Shown: piece after piece, positions 15,241-26,986 of the stretch
How positions within the stretch are numbered: position 1 is the first letter of the stretch
Layout: each line of letters starts with the position of its first letter
Origin: HRBIN12 sp964447335
GTDB lineage: Bacteria; Actinomycetota; UBA4738; HRBIN12
NCBI GenBank assembly: GCA_964447335.1
Contig: CAYUSA010000012.1
Coordinates: 1 to 61,262, forward strand
DNA: 61,262 bases
Reading direction: 5' to 3'
The notes under the pieces: model-generated
Databases searched by the model: none
What the model saw: only the letters and a program-made list of their open reading frames with translations
Told to the model about the DNA's origin: nothing
Made by a program: the position numbers and the translations under genes

Positions 15241-16508
15241 GACAGGGCCGGAGACAGCTCCCGCTTGCGGCGGACCACGGCGCCGAGCGCGGTGAGCTTC
15301 GACTCGAAGTCCTCGTACCCGCGGTCCACGTGGTACATGTCCTCGATCCCGGTGACGCCGTCCGCGGCCAGCGCGGCGATCACCATCGCGGCACCGGCAC
15401 GGATGTCGAGGGCGCGCACCGGCGCCGCGGACAAGCGCTTCTCGCCGCGGATGACGGCGTGATGACCCTCGGTGCGGATGTCGGCGCCCATGCGGTTCAA
15501 CTCGTCCACGAACATGAACCTGCTCTCGAAGACGTTCTCGGTAACGATGCTGGTGCCGGCGGCGGTCGCGAGCAGCGACATCATCTGCGGTTGCAGGTCG
15601 GTCGGGAACCCCGGGTACGGCAGCGTCACGAGATCGACACACCGCGCCCGCTCCCGCATCGAGACCTCGAGGCCCTCCTGCGTCGTCGAGATCCCGGCGC
15701 CGGACTCCGCGAGCTTGGACAGCACGAGATCCAGGTGATCCGGTCTCGCGCCGCGCAGGACGACCGTGCCGCGCGTCGCACACGCCGCGATCGCGAACGT
15801 GCCGGCTTCGACGCGGTCGGGGATGACGGTGTGCTCGACCGGCCCGAAGTCCCCGACGCCCTCGATCTCGATCGTTGGGGTCCCGACGCCGTCGATCCGC
15901 GCGCCCATCGCGGTGAGGAAGTCCGCGAGGTCGACGAGCTCGGGCTCGCGCGCGGCGTTCTCGATCACGGTGGTACCGCGGGCGGCCACCGCGGCCATCA
16001 TCACGTTCTCGGTCGCCCCGACGCTCGGGAAGTCCAGGTTCACGACGGCGCCGCGCAGGCCATCGGTCTCGGCGAGCAGCACGCCGTGCTCCTGGCCGAA
16101 CCGCGCCCCCATCTTCTCGAGCCCGCGCATGTGCAGGTCGATCTTGCGCGAGCCGATGTTGCAGCCGCCCGGCATCGCGACGCGCGCGCGACCGAACCGG
16201 GCGAGCAGCGGCCCGAGGACGAGGATCGAGGCGCGCATCCGGCTGACGAGCTCATACGGCGTCTCGAGCGGCTGCACGCCCGACGTGTCGACCGTGAGCG
16301 TGCCGTCCTCCCACGAGGTGATGGCGCCGAGATGGTCGAGCACCTCGACCATCGTCAGGCAGTCCTGGATCCGGGGCACGTTGTGGATGACCGAGCGCCC
16401 GGACGCGAGGAGCACGGCGGCCTGGAGCTTCAGCGCCGAGTTCTTGGCGCCGGAGATCCGGACGCTGCCCGAAAGGCGCGTTCCGCCGGTGACCAGCAGT
16501 CGGTCCAT
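15237..16508 (-). CDS. murA: UDP-N-acetylglucosamine 1-carboxyvinyltransferase MurA
   Basis: A 423-residue enzyme for the first committed step of peptidoglycan synthesis, adding enolpyruvate from PEP to UDP-GlcNAc in the cytoplasm. K22 lies in SGAKNSALK, and the loop MPGGCNIGSRKIDLH carries C116, the residue alkylated by fosfomycin. Mycobacterial MurA has Asp there and is resistant; this protein should be sensitive. Start ATG 16508 has GGAAGGAG 5 bases upstream, plus a possible TACGAT -10 box. It follows atpC by 47 bases, the usual atpC-murA neighbourhood of Gram-positives. Confidence 0.97.
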   Translation of the reverse strand: MDRLLVTGGTRLSGSVRISGAKNSALKLQAAVLLASGRSVIHNVPRIQDCLTMVEVLDHLGAITSWEDGTLTVDTSGVQPLETPYELVSRMRASILVLGPLLARFGRARVAMPGGCNIGSRKIDLHMRGLEKMGARFGQEHGVLLAETDGLRGAVVNLDFPSVGATENVMMAAVAARGTTVIENAAREPELVDLADFLTAMGARIDGVGTPTIEIEGVGDFGPVEHTVIPDRVEAGTFAIAACATRGTVVLRGARPDHLDLVLSKLAESGAGISTTQEGLEVSMRERARCVDLVTLPYPGFPTDLQPQMMSLLATAAGTSIVTENVFESRFMFVDELNRMGADIRTEGHHAVIRGEKRLSAAPVRALDIRAGAAMVIAALAADGVTGIEDMYHVDRGYEDFESKLTALGAVVRRKRELSPALS

Positions 16509-16555
16509 CCCGCTCCTTCCGATCGTAGCGCCCGGCGCGACCCGGGACCGGCAGC

Positions 16556-16951
16556 CTAGCCGACCAGGTTCACGCGGGCGAGCGCCCGGGCGAGCTCGGC
16601 GCGCGCCCCGACGTCGTCGCGCTCGGCGACGTGCTGACGGGCCTGCTCGAGGCGCATCTCCGCGACGTGCGCATCGATCTCCTTCGCCATCTCGGCGAAG
16701 GACGCGAGCACGTCCACCCGGGTTCCGTCCCCACCCGACGTGACATGCAGGAATCCACCGTCGACCACGGCGGCCTCCCAGGTCCCGTCCTGCCCCTCGA
16801 TCCGCAGCGCACCGATCGCGAGGCGGATGAGGAGCGGCGCGTGGCCCGGCAGGATGCCGACCTCGCCCTCGACGCCGCGCGCGACGATCATCCGGGCCTG
16901 ACCTGCCCAGACCTCGCGCTCCGGCGTGACGACGTGGACCTCGAGTGCCAT
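16556..16951 (-). CDS. atpC: ATP synthase epsilon subunit
   Basis: A 131-residue F1 epsilon subunit: an N-terminal beta sandwich with GEVGILPGHAPLLIRLAIGALRI and a C-terminal helical hairpin rich in Ala, Glu and Arg. It transmits rotation from gamma to the c-ring and can inhibit ATP hydrolysis. Start ATG 16951, two bases after the atpD stop. Last gene of the ATP synthase operon. Confidence 0.95.
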   Translation of the reverse strand: MALEVHVVTPEREVWAGQARMIVARGVEGEVGILPGHAPLLIRLAIGALRIEGQDGTWEAAVVDGGFLHVTSGGDGTRVDVLASFAEMAKEIDAHVAEMRLEQARQHVAERDDVGARAELARALARVNLVG

Positions 16952-16953
16952 CG

Positions 16954-18381
<1,428 letters not shown>

Positions 18382-18386
18382 CGCTC

Positions 18387-19277
18387 CTACTCCCCCGTCG
18401 ACTGGGACAGGGCCTCCGCCCCGCCGACGATCTCCATGATCTCGGTCGTGATCTCGTCCTGCCGCGCGCGGTTGGCCTGGCGCGTCAGGATCTTGACGAG
18501 CTCGTCCGCGTTGTCCGTCGCTGCCTTCATCGCGCGCCGCCGGGCGGCGTTCTCCGAGGCCGCCGATTCGAGCAGCGCTGCGTACACCTTCGTGATGACG
18601 TACTGCGGGAGCAGCTCGTCCAAGATCGCGGCCGGCGCGGGCTCGAAGAGGTACTCCGGGTGCGGCCTCCCCTTGACGTCGTGCAGCTCGTGCGGCGCCA
18701 CGGGCAGGAACCGCTTCCTCGCCGCTCGCAGCGTGAACGCGGAGCGGAAGTCCGTGTAGACCGTGTGCAGCTCGTCGATCCGGCGACCGGCGAAGTCATC
18801 GATGAGCCGCCCGCCGATGTCGTGGGCCGCCGAGAACGGCGGCACCTCGCTGAAGCCCGACCACTGCGCGTCGATCGGAACGCCACGGAAGCGGAAGTAC
18901 GAGATCCCCTTCTTCCCGGTCACGTACGTGACGGCCTCGACGCCGCGGGCGCGGATCTCGTCCATCAGGGTCTCGGCTAGACGCAGGATGTTGGAGTTGT
19001 AGGAGCCCGCGAGCCCGCGGTCCGAGGTCACGACGAGCACGCCGGCGCGCTCGACCCGCTCGCGCTCCTCGAGGAGCGGATGGACCAGGGCGCCCGTCTG
19101 CCGCGCGACGTCCTCCATCGCGCGGGTGAGCAGCTCCGCGTACGGGTGAGCCGACTCGACCCGCTGCTGGGCCTTGACGATGCGCGACGCCGCGATGAGC
19201 TCCATCGCGCGCGTGATCTTCATCGTCGATTGGACCGAGCGGATCCGGCGACGAACGACGCGGAGCTTCGCCCCCAT
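18387..19277 (-). CDS. atpG: ATP synthase gamma subunit
   Basis: A 296-residue central-shaft subunit. The N-terminal coiled-coil helix carries RIRSVQSTMKITRAMELIAASRI and the C-terminal helix ARQDEITTEIMEIVGGAEAL, both hallmarks of gamma. It starts 3 bases after the atpA stop. Confidence 0.97.
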   Translation of the reverse strand: MGAKLRVVRRRIRSVQSTMKITRAMELIAASRIVKAQQRVESAHPYAELLTRAMEDVARQTGALVHPLLEERERVERAGVLVVTSDRGLAGSYNSNILRLAETLMDEIRARGVEAVTYVTGKKGISYFRFRGVPIDAQWSGFSEVPPFSAAHDIGGRLIDDFAGRRIDELHTVYTDFRSAFTLRAARKRFLPVAPHELHDVKGRPHPEYLFEPAPAAILDELLPQYVITKVYAALLESAASENAARRRAMKAATDNADELVKILTRQANRARQDEITTEIMEIVGGAEALSQSTGE

Positions 19278-19280
19278 CGG

Positions 19281-20990
<1,710 letters not shown>

Positions 20991-21014
20991 CAGCTCTCTT
21001 CCTTGGTGGGTTCC

Positions 21015-21557
21015 TCAGGACCGTGCGAGACGTCCTCGCACCTCGGCCAGCCGCGTGCGCACGCTCCCGTCGAAGACCTCGTTGCCGACCTTGGCGACGA
21101 CGCCCCCGACGACGGTCGGGTCCACGACGACCTTCACCTCGACCTGTCGGCCCGTCGCCTTCGACAGGGCCTCGGCGAGCCGCTGCCGCTGGGCATCATC
21201 GAGCGGCACCGCGCTGCGGACCTCGGCCACCTGGCGCGCGCGGCGCTCGGCCGCGACCGCCACGAGCTCCTCGACGATCCTGCCGATCTCGCGCGCCCGG
21301 CCCTGGTCGATGAGGAAGCCGAGCGCGCTCACCGCATGCGGGTTCGCCCGCTCGCCGAGCACGTCGCGGATCAGGCCCTTCTTGTTCTCGGCCGGCAGCG
21401 CCGGGTCGGTAAGCGCCTCGCGGAGCTTCGTCTGGCCCTCGAGCGCCTTCGCGAACGCGTACAGCTCGTCCTCGACGGCCGCGAGCTCGCCCTCGGCCTC
21501 GGCGACCGCGAAGAGCGCCTCCGCGTATCCCCGGACGAGCGCGTGCTTCTCGGCCAT
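21015..21557 (-). CDS. atpH: ATP synthase delta subunit
   Basis: A 180-residue peripheral-stalk subunit. The N-terminal helical domain (ALVRGYAEALFAVAEAEGEL) and the C-terminal signature VVDPTVVGGVVAKVGNEVFDGSVRTRL match OSCP/delta. Normal length, not the mycobacterial b-delta fusion. One base separates it from atpF. Confidence 0.95.
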   Translation of the reverse strand: MAEKHALVRGYAEALFAVAEAEGELAAVEDELYAFAKALEGQTKLREALTDPALPAENKKGLIRDVLGERANPHAVSALGFLIDQGRAREIGRIVEELVAVAAERRARQVAEVRSAVPLDDAQRQRLAEALSKATGRQVEVKVVVDPTVVGGVVAKVGNEVFDGSVRTRLAEVRGRLARS

Positions 21558-21558
21558 C

Positions 21559-22107
21559 TCAGCTCTGTCCGTTCCCGTTGCCGGCGCCGGCCACCTGCTC
21601 GATGTACTCGTCGATCAGGCGCTGGTGCGCCGACGGGTCGAGCGACTCCCCGACCACACGCCCCGCGAGCTCGACGGCGATGACGCCCACCTGGGCCCGC
21701 AGGTCCTGGAACACGCGGTCGCGCTCGGCGCGGATCTCCTCCTGCGCCCGGGCCACCGTGGCCTGGGCCTCCTGCTCGGCCTTGGCCTGGAGGTCCCGGC
21801 GCAGCTGGTCGGCGGTCCGACGAGCCTCCTCGATGATGCGGTTGGACTCGTCACGGGCTCCGGCGAGCTGCGTGCGGTAATCCGCGAGCTCGGACTCGGC
21901 CGACACGCGCGCCTGCTCCGCCCGCTCCAGGTCGCCCTGGATCCGGCCGGAGCGCTCGGCGAGCATCTTGCCGAGCGCCGGGAAGGCGAACTTGGCGAGC
22001 ATGCCGAAGACGATGAGGAAGGCGAGCGTCCCGTAGATCAGCTCTGCCACATCTGGGAGGATCGGGTTCTTGGCCTCCTCGGCGGCCAGCACGAACACCT
22101 GCAGCAT
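21559..22107 (-). CDS. atpF: ATP synthase b subunit
   Basis: A 182-residue membrane-anchored stalk subunit. One transmembrane helix (about 24-44, YGTLAFLIVFGMLAKFAFPAL) is followed by a long amphipathic coiled coil rich in Glu, Arg and Ala (about 50-160). A single b gene is present, so a homodimeric b stalk is expected. Confidence 0.95.
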   Translation of the reverse strand: MLQVFVLAAEEAKNPILPDVAELIYGTLAFLIVFGMLAKFAFPALGKMLAERSGRIQGDLERAEQARVSAESELADYRTQLAGARDESNRIIEEARRTADQLRRDLQAKAEQEAQATVARAQEEIRAERDRVFQDLRAQVGVIAVELAGRVVGESLDPSAHQRLIDEYIEQVAGAGNGNGQS

Positions 22108-22119
22108 GCCGGCCTCCTC

Positions 22120-22368
22120 CTAGATGATGAACGAGAGCACGAAACCGAACAGGGCGAGCGCCTCGACGAACGCGATGCCCAGGAACATGGTCGTGCGGAC
22201 CATGCCGGCGGCCTCGGGCTGGCGAGCCATCGCCTCGACGGCCTTGCCGACGAGGAAGCCGATGCCGATGCCGGGGCCGATGGCGGCGAGGCCGTAGACC
22301 AGGCCCTTGCCGATCGCGCCCACGCCGACGTCGGTCACCTGGGCAAGCAGACCGAACAGGTGCGTCAT
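22120..22368 (-). CDS. atpE: ATP synthase c subunit
   Basis: An 82-residue hairpin of two transmembrane helices that forms the rotor ring. The polar loop is ARQPE (48-52) and the ion-carrying carboxylate is E69 in GIAFVEALALFG. Helix 1 has GPGIGIG where Na+-type rings have a Gln, and A70-L71 follow the glutamate instead of Ser-Thr, so proton coupling is expected. Start ATG 22368 has a GGAAGAGGG site just upstream. Confidence 0.96.
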   Translation of the reverse strand: MTHLFGLLAQVTDVGVGAIGKGLVYGLAAIGPGIGIGFLVGKAVEAMARQPEAAGMVRTTMFLGIAFVEALALFGFVLSFII

Positions 22369-22382
22369 CCCTCTTCCTCCTT

Positions 22383-23180
22383 CTAGTGCTCGGGGTGGAT
22401 CGCCCCGGCGATGTACACGGCGGTCAGGATCGTGAAGATGTAGGCCTGCAGGACGCCGACCAACACCTCGAACGCGGTGATGAACGTCCCGAGCGCGAAC
22501 GACATGGCCGCGAACGGGATGGTGACGAGCTTGAACTGCAGGTACCACGTGCCGACGAAGAAGATCGTGAGCATCAGGTGGCCGGCGATCATGTTGGCGG
22601 CGAGTCGGACGGCGAGCGTGAGCGGGCGCACGAGGAACGTCGTCATGAACTCGATCGGCGTCACGAGGATGTAGAGCGCCGGCGGGACCCCGGGGATGAA
22701 CAGCGTGTTCTTGAGGTAGCGCAGCCCGCCCTGCTTCACGATCCCAGCGATGTTGAAGACGAACCACACGAGGATCGCGAGCATCATCGGGATCGCCATC
22801 CGCGAGGTCGTTGGGAACTGGACGCCGGGGATGATGCCGTAGAGGTTGTTGACCCAGATGAACACGAACAGCGAGGTGAGGAGCGGCAGGAACGGCAGGC
22901 CGTCCTTGCCCATCACCTCCATCACGATGCCGTTGCGGATGAACTCGACGACCGACTCGACGGCGTTCTGCAGGCCCTTCGGCACGAGGCTCGGCCGGCG
23001 CATCGCGGCGACGAACAGCAGGCTGATGATGACGGCCGACATCAGCATCCAGAACGTGACACGCGTGACGCAGTACTGGCCGTCGCCGATCAGGCAGGTC
23101 TTCGTGTAGTCGAAGATCTCGGTGCCCGGGGCTTGGAAGCCCTCGGGCGGCTTGGTCAGGGCCAGGACCGCAGCGAGCAT
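22383..23180 (-). CDS. atpB: ATP synthase a subunit
   Basis: A 265-residue Fo stator subunit with five to six transmembrane helices. The essential arginine lies in LTLAVRLAANMIAGHL, flanked by the conserved asparagine. The N-terminal periplasmic segment contains two cysteines (CLIGDGQYC) that could form a disulfide, which is unusual for subunit a. Start ATG 23180; the longer frame lies in the upstream gene. Confidence 0.95.
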   Translation of the reverse strand: MLAAVLALTKPPEGFQAPGTEIFDYTKTCLIGDGQYCVTRVTFWMLMSAVIISLLFVAAMRRPSLVPKGLQNAVESVVEFIRNGIVMEVMGKDGLPFLPLLTSLFVFIWVNNLYGIIPGVQFPTTSRMAIPMMLAILVWFVFNIAGIVKQGGLRYLKNTLFIPGVPPALYILVTPIEFMTTFLVRPLTLAVRLAANMIAGHLMLTIFFVGTWYLQFKLVTIPFAAMSFALGTFITAFEVLVGVLQAYIFTILTAVYIAGAIHPEH

Positions 23181-23184
23181 CGCG

Positions 23185-23643
23185 TCACGCCTCCCGTGCG
23201 GCGAGGGCCTCGGCCGCGCGGATCGCCGCCGGATCGGCGGGGATCTGCAGCGTGCCACCCAGGCCACGGATCGCGAGCCGCGCCTCGTGGACGAGGAGCA
23301 GCAGGGTTGCCGGTACGACCGCCAGCCCGAAGGCGAGCGGGGAGAACCATCCGAGGGTGTTCAGGGCGAACATCGCGGCGACCACGACGCCGAGGCGAAG
23401 GGCGAACCCGCCGAGCGCGACCGCGTGGACCGCCGGGACCGAGATCGTCGAGGCCCACGCGAGCGAGGCCCCGTGTGCGGCGAAGTTCACGAAGACGATC
23501 GCCACGCCGATGGCCGCCGAGGCGCCCGCCCCCGGGCCCGAGAGCACCAGGCCGGCGAGGTACGCGACGGGAAACGCGAGCAAGGAGGGCACCAGGGCCC
23601 TCCGTACCATCACGCGCTCGGGTCGCTCAGTCGTCTCTGCCAT
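23185..23643 (-). CDS. AtpI-like membrane protein of the ATP synthase operon
   Basis: A 152-residue protein with four predicted transmembrane helices (about 15-33, 42-62, 70-95 and 100-120) and a short charged C-terminus. Position directly ahead of atpB and size fit AtpI, which helps c-ring assembly or Mg2+ supply, but no diagnostic motif was identified. Start ATG 23643 overlaps the end of the preceding small gene by 17 bases. Confidence 0.7.
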   Translation of the reverse strand: MAETTERPERVMVRRALVPSLLAFPVAYLAGLVLSGPGAGASAAIGVAIVFVNFAAHGASLAWASTISVPAVHAVALGGFALRLGVVVAAMFALNTLGWFSPLAFGLAVVPATLLLLVHEARLAIRGLGGTLQIPADPAAIRAAEALAAREA

Positions 23644-23839
23644 ACCGCAGGTACACAAGGTAGATGGACGCGCCCATGCCGACGACCATGCCGATCGGCA
23701 GGAAGAGCCACCGCAGGTCGAGCCACCGGTCGAGGAGGAAGCCGATCCCACCCCAGACGAGGATGCCCCCAAGGAGCGTCCCGATGATGGACCACGCGGT
23801 GCCCATGCCGCTCCAACCTTCCACGCGTCCACCGGTCAT
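23627..23839 (-). CDS. AtpZ-like small membrane protein
   Basis: A 70-residue protein with two hydrophobic helices, the first in IIGTLLGGILVWGGIGFLLDRWL, the second in LFLPIGMVVGMGASIYLVYL. The G-x-x-x-G-rich first helix followed by LDRWLDLRWLFLPIG is characteristic of AtpZ/AtpI accessory proteins. First gene of the operon. ATG 23839 lies 10 bases after a TATACT box; an internal ATG at 23806 is a possible alternative start. Confidence 0.8.
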   Translation of the reverse strand: MTGGRVEGWSGMGTAWSIIGTLLGGILVWGGIGFLLDRWLDLRWLFLPIGMVVGMGASIYLVYLRYGRDD

Positions 23840-23849
23840 GGGCGCGCGA

Positions 23850-23879
23850 AGTATAGCCGGGCCCGGTCGAGGACGTCAA
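23850..23879 (-). promoter_or_regulatory. Near-consensus promoter of the ATP synthase operon
   Basis: TTGACG (23874-23879), 18 bases, TATACT (23850-23855) on the minus strand, one mismatch from consensus in each box. Transcription would start about 3 bases before ATG 23839, so the first message is leaderless or nearly so. It is the strongest sigma-70 type promoter seen in the window. Confidence 0.8.
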
Positions 23880-23896
23880 AGCCCGCCGGCGGGGTT
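23878..23896. terminator. Short bidirectional terminator between pot and atp operons
   Basis: CCCGCCGGCGGG flanked by AAA on one side and TTT on the other, so on either strand a GC hairpin is followed by a short U run. It sits about 75 bases after the end of the pot operon and touches the -35 box of the atp promoter. Confidence 0.5.
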
Positions 23897-23969
23897 TCCG
23901 CAGGTAGATGGCCGTTTCAGCCGATGTTTGTGAAGCCGTTCACGAAGCGCTCGCGCCCACCGCGCGGGC

Positions 23970-25184
23970 TCAAGCGCCTGCGTAGATGTCGCGGAAGGTC
24001 TCGTCCCAGAGCGCCGATTCCTCCGGCGTCGCGAGCTCGCGGTATGTGTGGAGGTCCCCGATGTCGGTCGGGAACACGAGCGGGCTCGTGGCGACCTCGC
24101 GCAGGCGGGCGGCCTCCTCTGCGTCTGCCGCCTGCGAGGCCATGTGCTCGAGCTCCTCGGCCGCTTCGGGCACGGGGGTGATGTAGTTCACGAACTGGGC
24201 GATCTGCGCCGCGACGCGCGGCTTGTACACCCAGTCCATGAACAGCATCGCGTCGGCGAGGTGCGTCGCCCCCTTCGGGATGCACATGTTGTCGGTCCAC
24301 AGCAGGGCACCCTCGTCGGGGATGACGAACTGGACCTGCTCCCGGATCTTCCCGAGGGCCTTGCCGGCGAAGATGTCGCCGGACCACGCCATCGTGATCG
24401 CGAGGTCGCCCCGGTTGAGCGCCGGGATGTACGTCTGCTGGTAGTACCCGTCGAGGATCCCGGAGTCGCGCTGCTGCACGAGCAGGTCCGCGGCGCGCCG
24501 CCAGTCGTCCTGCGTGGACTCCTCCGGGCTCACGCCGAGCGCGAGGAGCGCGAGGTTCGGCATGTCGACGATGTCGCCGAACATCCCGATCCTGCCCCGG
24601 TACGCCGGATCGAACAGCGACTGCAGGCTGGTGATCTCGACGCCGGTCTGCTCCGGGTCGTAGGCGATGCCCGTGATGCCCGACTGCCAGGCCATCGTGT
24701 ACCGGTTCCCGGGGTCGTACCCGGGATCGCGAACGAAGTCGCCCGCGTGCTCGGTGAAGTTGGGGCGCTGGTCGGGCGGCAGCTCGACGAGGTAGCCGTT
24801 CTCCTTCAGCTTCGTGAGCGTGATGCCGTTCGTGATGACCATGAGGTCCCAGCCGGTCGGCTCTCCCGCCGCGAGACGAGGCTCGATCCGCTGGTAGAAC
24901 CAGTCGCTCTCCTGGATCACCTCGCGGTAGTTGACTTGGATCTCGGTCCTCTCGGTGAACCCGTCGAGGGTCGGGCTGGTCTTCGATCCATCCGGCAGCA
25001 GTTCCTTGTCGATGTACAGCGGCCAGTTCGCGAAGTTGAGGATGCCCGAGGGATGGTCGTCGAACGAGGGCACCGATACCTGCTCTTCTTCCGCGCACGC
25101 CGCGAGGAGCCCCCCGAAGCTGATGGCCGTCACGCCCGCCCCGGCTCGACGGAGGAACGCCCGCCGGGAGAGCGGCGCGGTCAT
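23970..25184 (-). CDS. Polyamine-type ABC substrate-binding lipoprotein (second copy in operon)
   Basis: A 404-residue PotD/PotF-like protein. The N-terminus has a twin-arginine signal (SRRAFLRR, 7-13) running into a lipobox LLAAC with C30, so it is probably a Tat-exported lipoprotein. NFANWPLYID is the first strand of the polyamine-binding fold; later conserved parts are WDLMVITNG, ITMAWSGD and NMCIPKGATH. It captures putrescine, spermidine or a similar cation for the permease. Start ATG 25184 overlaps the permease stop by ATGA. It is a diverged paralogue of the protein at 26987-28285. Confidence 0.85.
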   Translation of the reverse strand: MTAPLSRRAFLRRAGAGVTAISFGGLLAACAEEEQVSVPSFDDHPSGILNFANWPLYIDKELLPDGSKTSPTLDGFTERTEIQVNYREVIQESDWFYQRIEPRLAAGEPTGWDLMVITNGITLTKLKENGYLVELPPDQRPNFTEHAGDFVRDPGYDPGNRYTMAWQSGITGIAYDPEQTGVEITSLQSLFDPAYRGRIGMFGDIVDMPNLALLALGVSPEESTQDDWRRAADLLVQQRDSGILDGYYQQTYIPALNRGDLAITMAWSGDIFAGKALGKIREQVQFVIPDEGALLWTDNMCIPKGATHLADAMLFMDWVYKPRVAAQIAQFVNYITPVPEAAEELEHMASQAADAEEAARLREVATSPLVFPTDIGDLHTYRELATPEESALWDETFRDIYAGA

Positions 25185-26041
25185 GACTTGCCGCGTCGGC
25201 GCTGGACGACGACGTTCGCGAGGGCCGCGAAGATGCCGGCGCTGAACAGCAGTGTGCCCATCACGTTCACCTGCGGCGGCAGGCCGATCCGCGTGGCCCC
25301 GAACACCCAGACCGGGAACGTCAGCGTGGACCCCGAGACGAAGTTCGTGATGATGAAGTCGTCGAGCGACAGCACGAACGCGAGGAGGAACCCCGCGAGG
25401 ATCGCGGGCGCGATGAGCGGCAGTGTCACCTTGAAGAACGTCGTGAGGGGGTTCGCGAACAGGTCCTGCGCCGCATCCTCGAGCGACCGGTCCAAGCCCT
25501 GGACACGCGCCCGGACCGTGACCGCGACGAACGCGACGCTGAAGCCGATGTGCGAGAGCAGGATCGTCGCGAAGCCGATCGGCGGCGTCTGCGCGAGCAC
25601 GAACATCGACAGCAGGGACGAGCCGAGCACGATCTCGGGGACGGCGATCGCGAGGAAGATCACGAAGTTCACGGGCGCCTTGCCGTGGAACCGGTACCGG
25701 CCGAGCGCGAGGCCGATCAGCGTGCCGAGCGCCGTCGCGATGAACGCCGAGATCGGCGCGACCGTGAGCGAGGTCTTGAGGGCATCGCTCAAACCTGCGA
25801 CGCCGAAGAGGTCCCTCCACCAGTGCAACGTGAAGCCCCAGAACCGAGGCGTCTGCCGCTCGCCCGGGATGGCGTTGAACGAGTACAGGATCATGACGAA
25901 CACGGGCAAGGCGAGGTACAGGATCATGAGCCAGGTGAAGCTCGGCAGGATGAACCGGGTCCACCGCTTTTTCGGCCGGTGGAGCGGCGCCTGGTCGGCG
26001 TTCGCCTCGGAGCCCGCGCGAGCGGTCATGGCCGTGCTCAT
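25181..26041 (-). CDS. potC: Polyamine-type ABC permease, PotC-like
   Basis: A 286-residue permease with six transmembrane helices. The EAA loop that docks the ATPase reads EDAAQDLFANPLTTFFKVTLPLIAP near 185-210. The C-terminal helix contains GTLLFSAGIFAALANVVV, as in PotC. Start GTG/ATG at 26041 overlaps the PotB-like stop by ATGA. Confidence 0.88.
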   Translation of the reverse strand: MSTAMTARAGSEANADQAPLHRPKKRWTRFILPSFTWLMILYLALPVFVMILYSFNAIPGERQTPRFWGFTLHWWRDLFGVAGLSDALKTSLTVAPISAFIATALGTLIGLALGRYRFHGKAPVNFVIFLAIAVPEIVLGSSLLSMFVLAQTPPIGFATILLSHIGFSVAFVAVTVRARVQGLDRSLEDAAQDLFANPLTTFFKVTLPLIAPAILAGFLLAFVLSLDDFIITNFVSGSTLTFPVWVFGATRIGLPPQVNVMGTLLFSAGIFAALANVVVQRRRGKS

Positions 26042-26964
26042 ATCGCCGCCGTGAGGGTGTCGTCCTCGGTCCCGAGGATCCGCGCGTACAGCGAGGCCAG
26101 GATGAGCATCGCGATCATCAGGACGACCGAGAGGGCGGCGGCCTCGGGGTAATTCAGCTCGACGAGGAACTTCTCCTGGATGATGTTGCCGATCATCGTG
26201 GTCCCAGGGCCGCCGAGGATCGACGCGTTGACGAAGTCCCCGGTCGCCGGCACGAACGTGAGCAGGAACGCCGCGAAGACCCCAGGCAGCGAGAGCGGCC
26301 AGACCACGTACCGGAACGCCTGCCAGCGGCTCGAGTACAGGTCCTTCGCAGCCTCGACGAGGGACTTGTCGATGCGCTCGAGCGCGACGTAGAGCGGGAG
26401 CGCCGTGAACGGCAGGAAGTTGTACGTGATGCCGGCGACCACCGCGATCGGCGTCGCGAGCACGCGGAAGTTGTCCGGCAGCAGCCCCCAGTCCTTCAGG
26501 GGCCCGAAGATCAGCCCGGTGTCACCGAGCAGGAACTTCCACTGGATCGTCCGGATCACGAACGACACGAAGAAGGGCAGCAGGATCAGGAGCAGGATCG
26601 AGGACTTCCACCGGCCGCCATAGAACGCGATCCAGTAGGTCATCGGATAGGCGAGCAGCAGGCACGCAACCGTCACGATGACCGAGTACTCGACCGACCG
26701 GATCAGCTGCGTCTTGTACTGGACGATCTGGTCCGTATAGTTCGCGAAGTTCCAGTCGAAGTAGAACCTCCCCGAGAACGCCCCGCCGCTCTGCAGCGAC
26801 GTGTAGACGAGCAGGATCATCGGGATGATCAAGAAGACGAACAGGTAGATCCCGCCCGGCGCCATCAACCAGAGCGGGGTCTGCCGCTTGCGAGCCGCGT
26901 ACGACCGGTGTCGCGCAGGCGCCCCCTCCGGGGGCGCCTGCATGGTCGGATCTTCTGTCGCCAT
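26038..26964 (-). CDS. potB: Polyamine-type ABC permease, PotB-like
   Basis: A 308-residue permease. Six transmembrane helices follow a basic N-terminus (YAARKRQTPLWLMAPG). The EAA loop is LVEAAKDLYSSRWQAFRYVVWPLSLPG. Start ATG 26964 is chosen because the frame upstream runs into the binding-protein gene. Codons 8-17 contain a perfect 12-bp hairpin that could lower translation relative to the binding protein. Confidence 0.88.
   Translation of the reverse strand: MATEDPTMQAPPEGAPARHRSYAARKRQTPLWLMAPGGIYLFVFLIIPMILLVYTSLQSGGAFSGRFYFDWNFANYTDQIVQYKTQLIRSVEYSVIVTVACLLLAYPMTYWIAFYGGRWKSSILLLILLPFFVSFVIRTIQWKFLLGDTGLIFGPLKDWGLLPDNFRVLATPIAVVAGITYNFLPFTALPLYVALERIDKSLVEAAKDLYSSRWQAFRYVVWPLSLPGVFAAFLLTFVPATGDFVNASILGGPGTTMIGNIIQEKFLVELNYPEAAALSVVLMIAMLILASLYARILGTEDDTLTAAI
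26915..26941 (-). repeat. Perfect 12-bp hairpin inside the start of potB
   Basis: GCAGGCGCCCCC (26915-26926) pairs completely with GGGGGCGCCTGC (26930-26941) across a 3-base loop. All but two pairs are G-C. It lies 24-50 bases inside the PotB-like coding region, right after the binding-protein gene. Confidence 0.8.
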
Positions 26965-26986
26965 CTCCCCCCGATCCCCTATGTCG

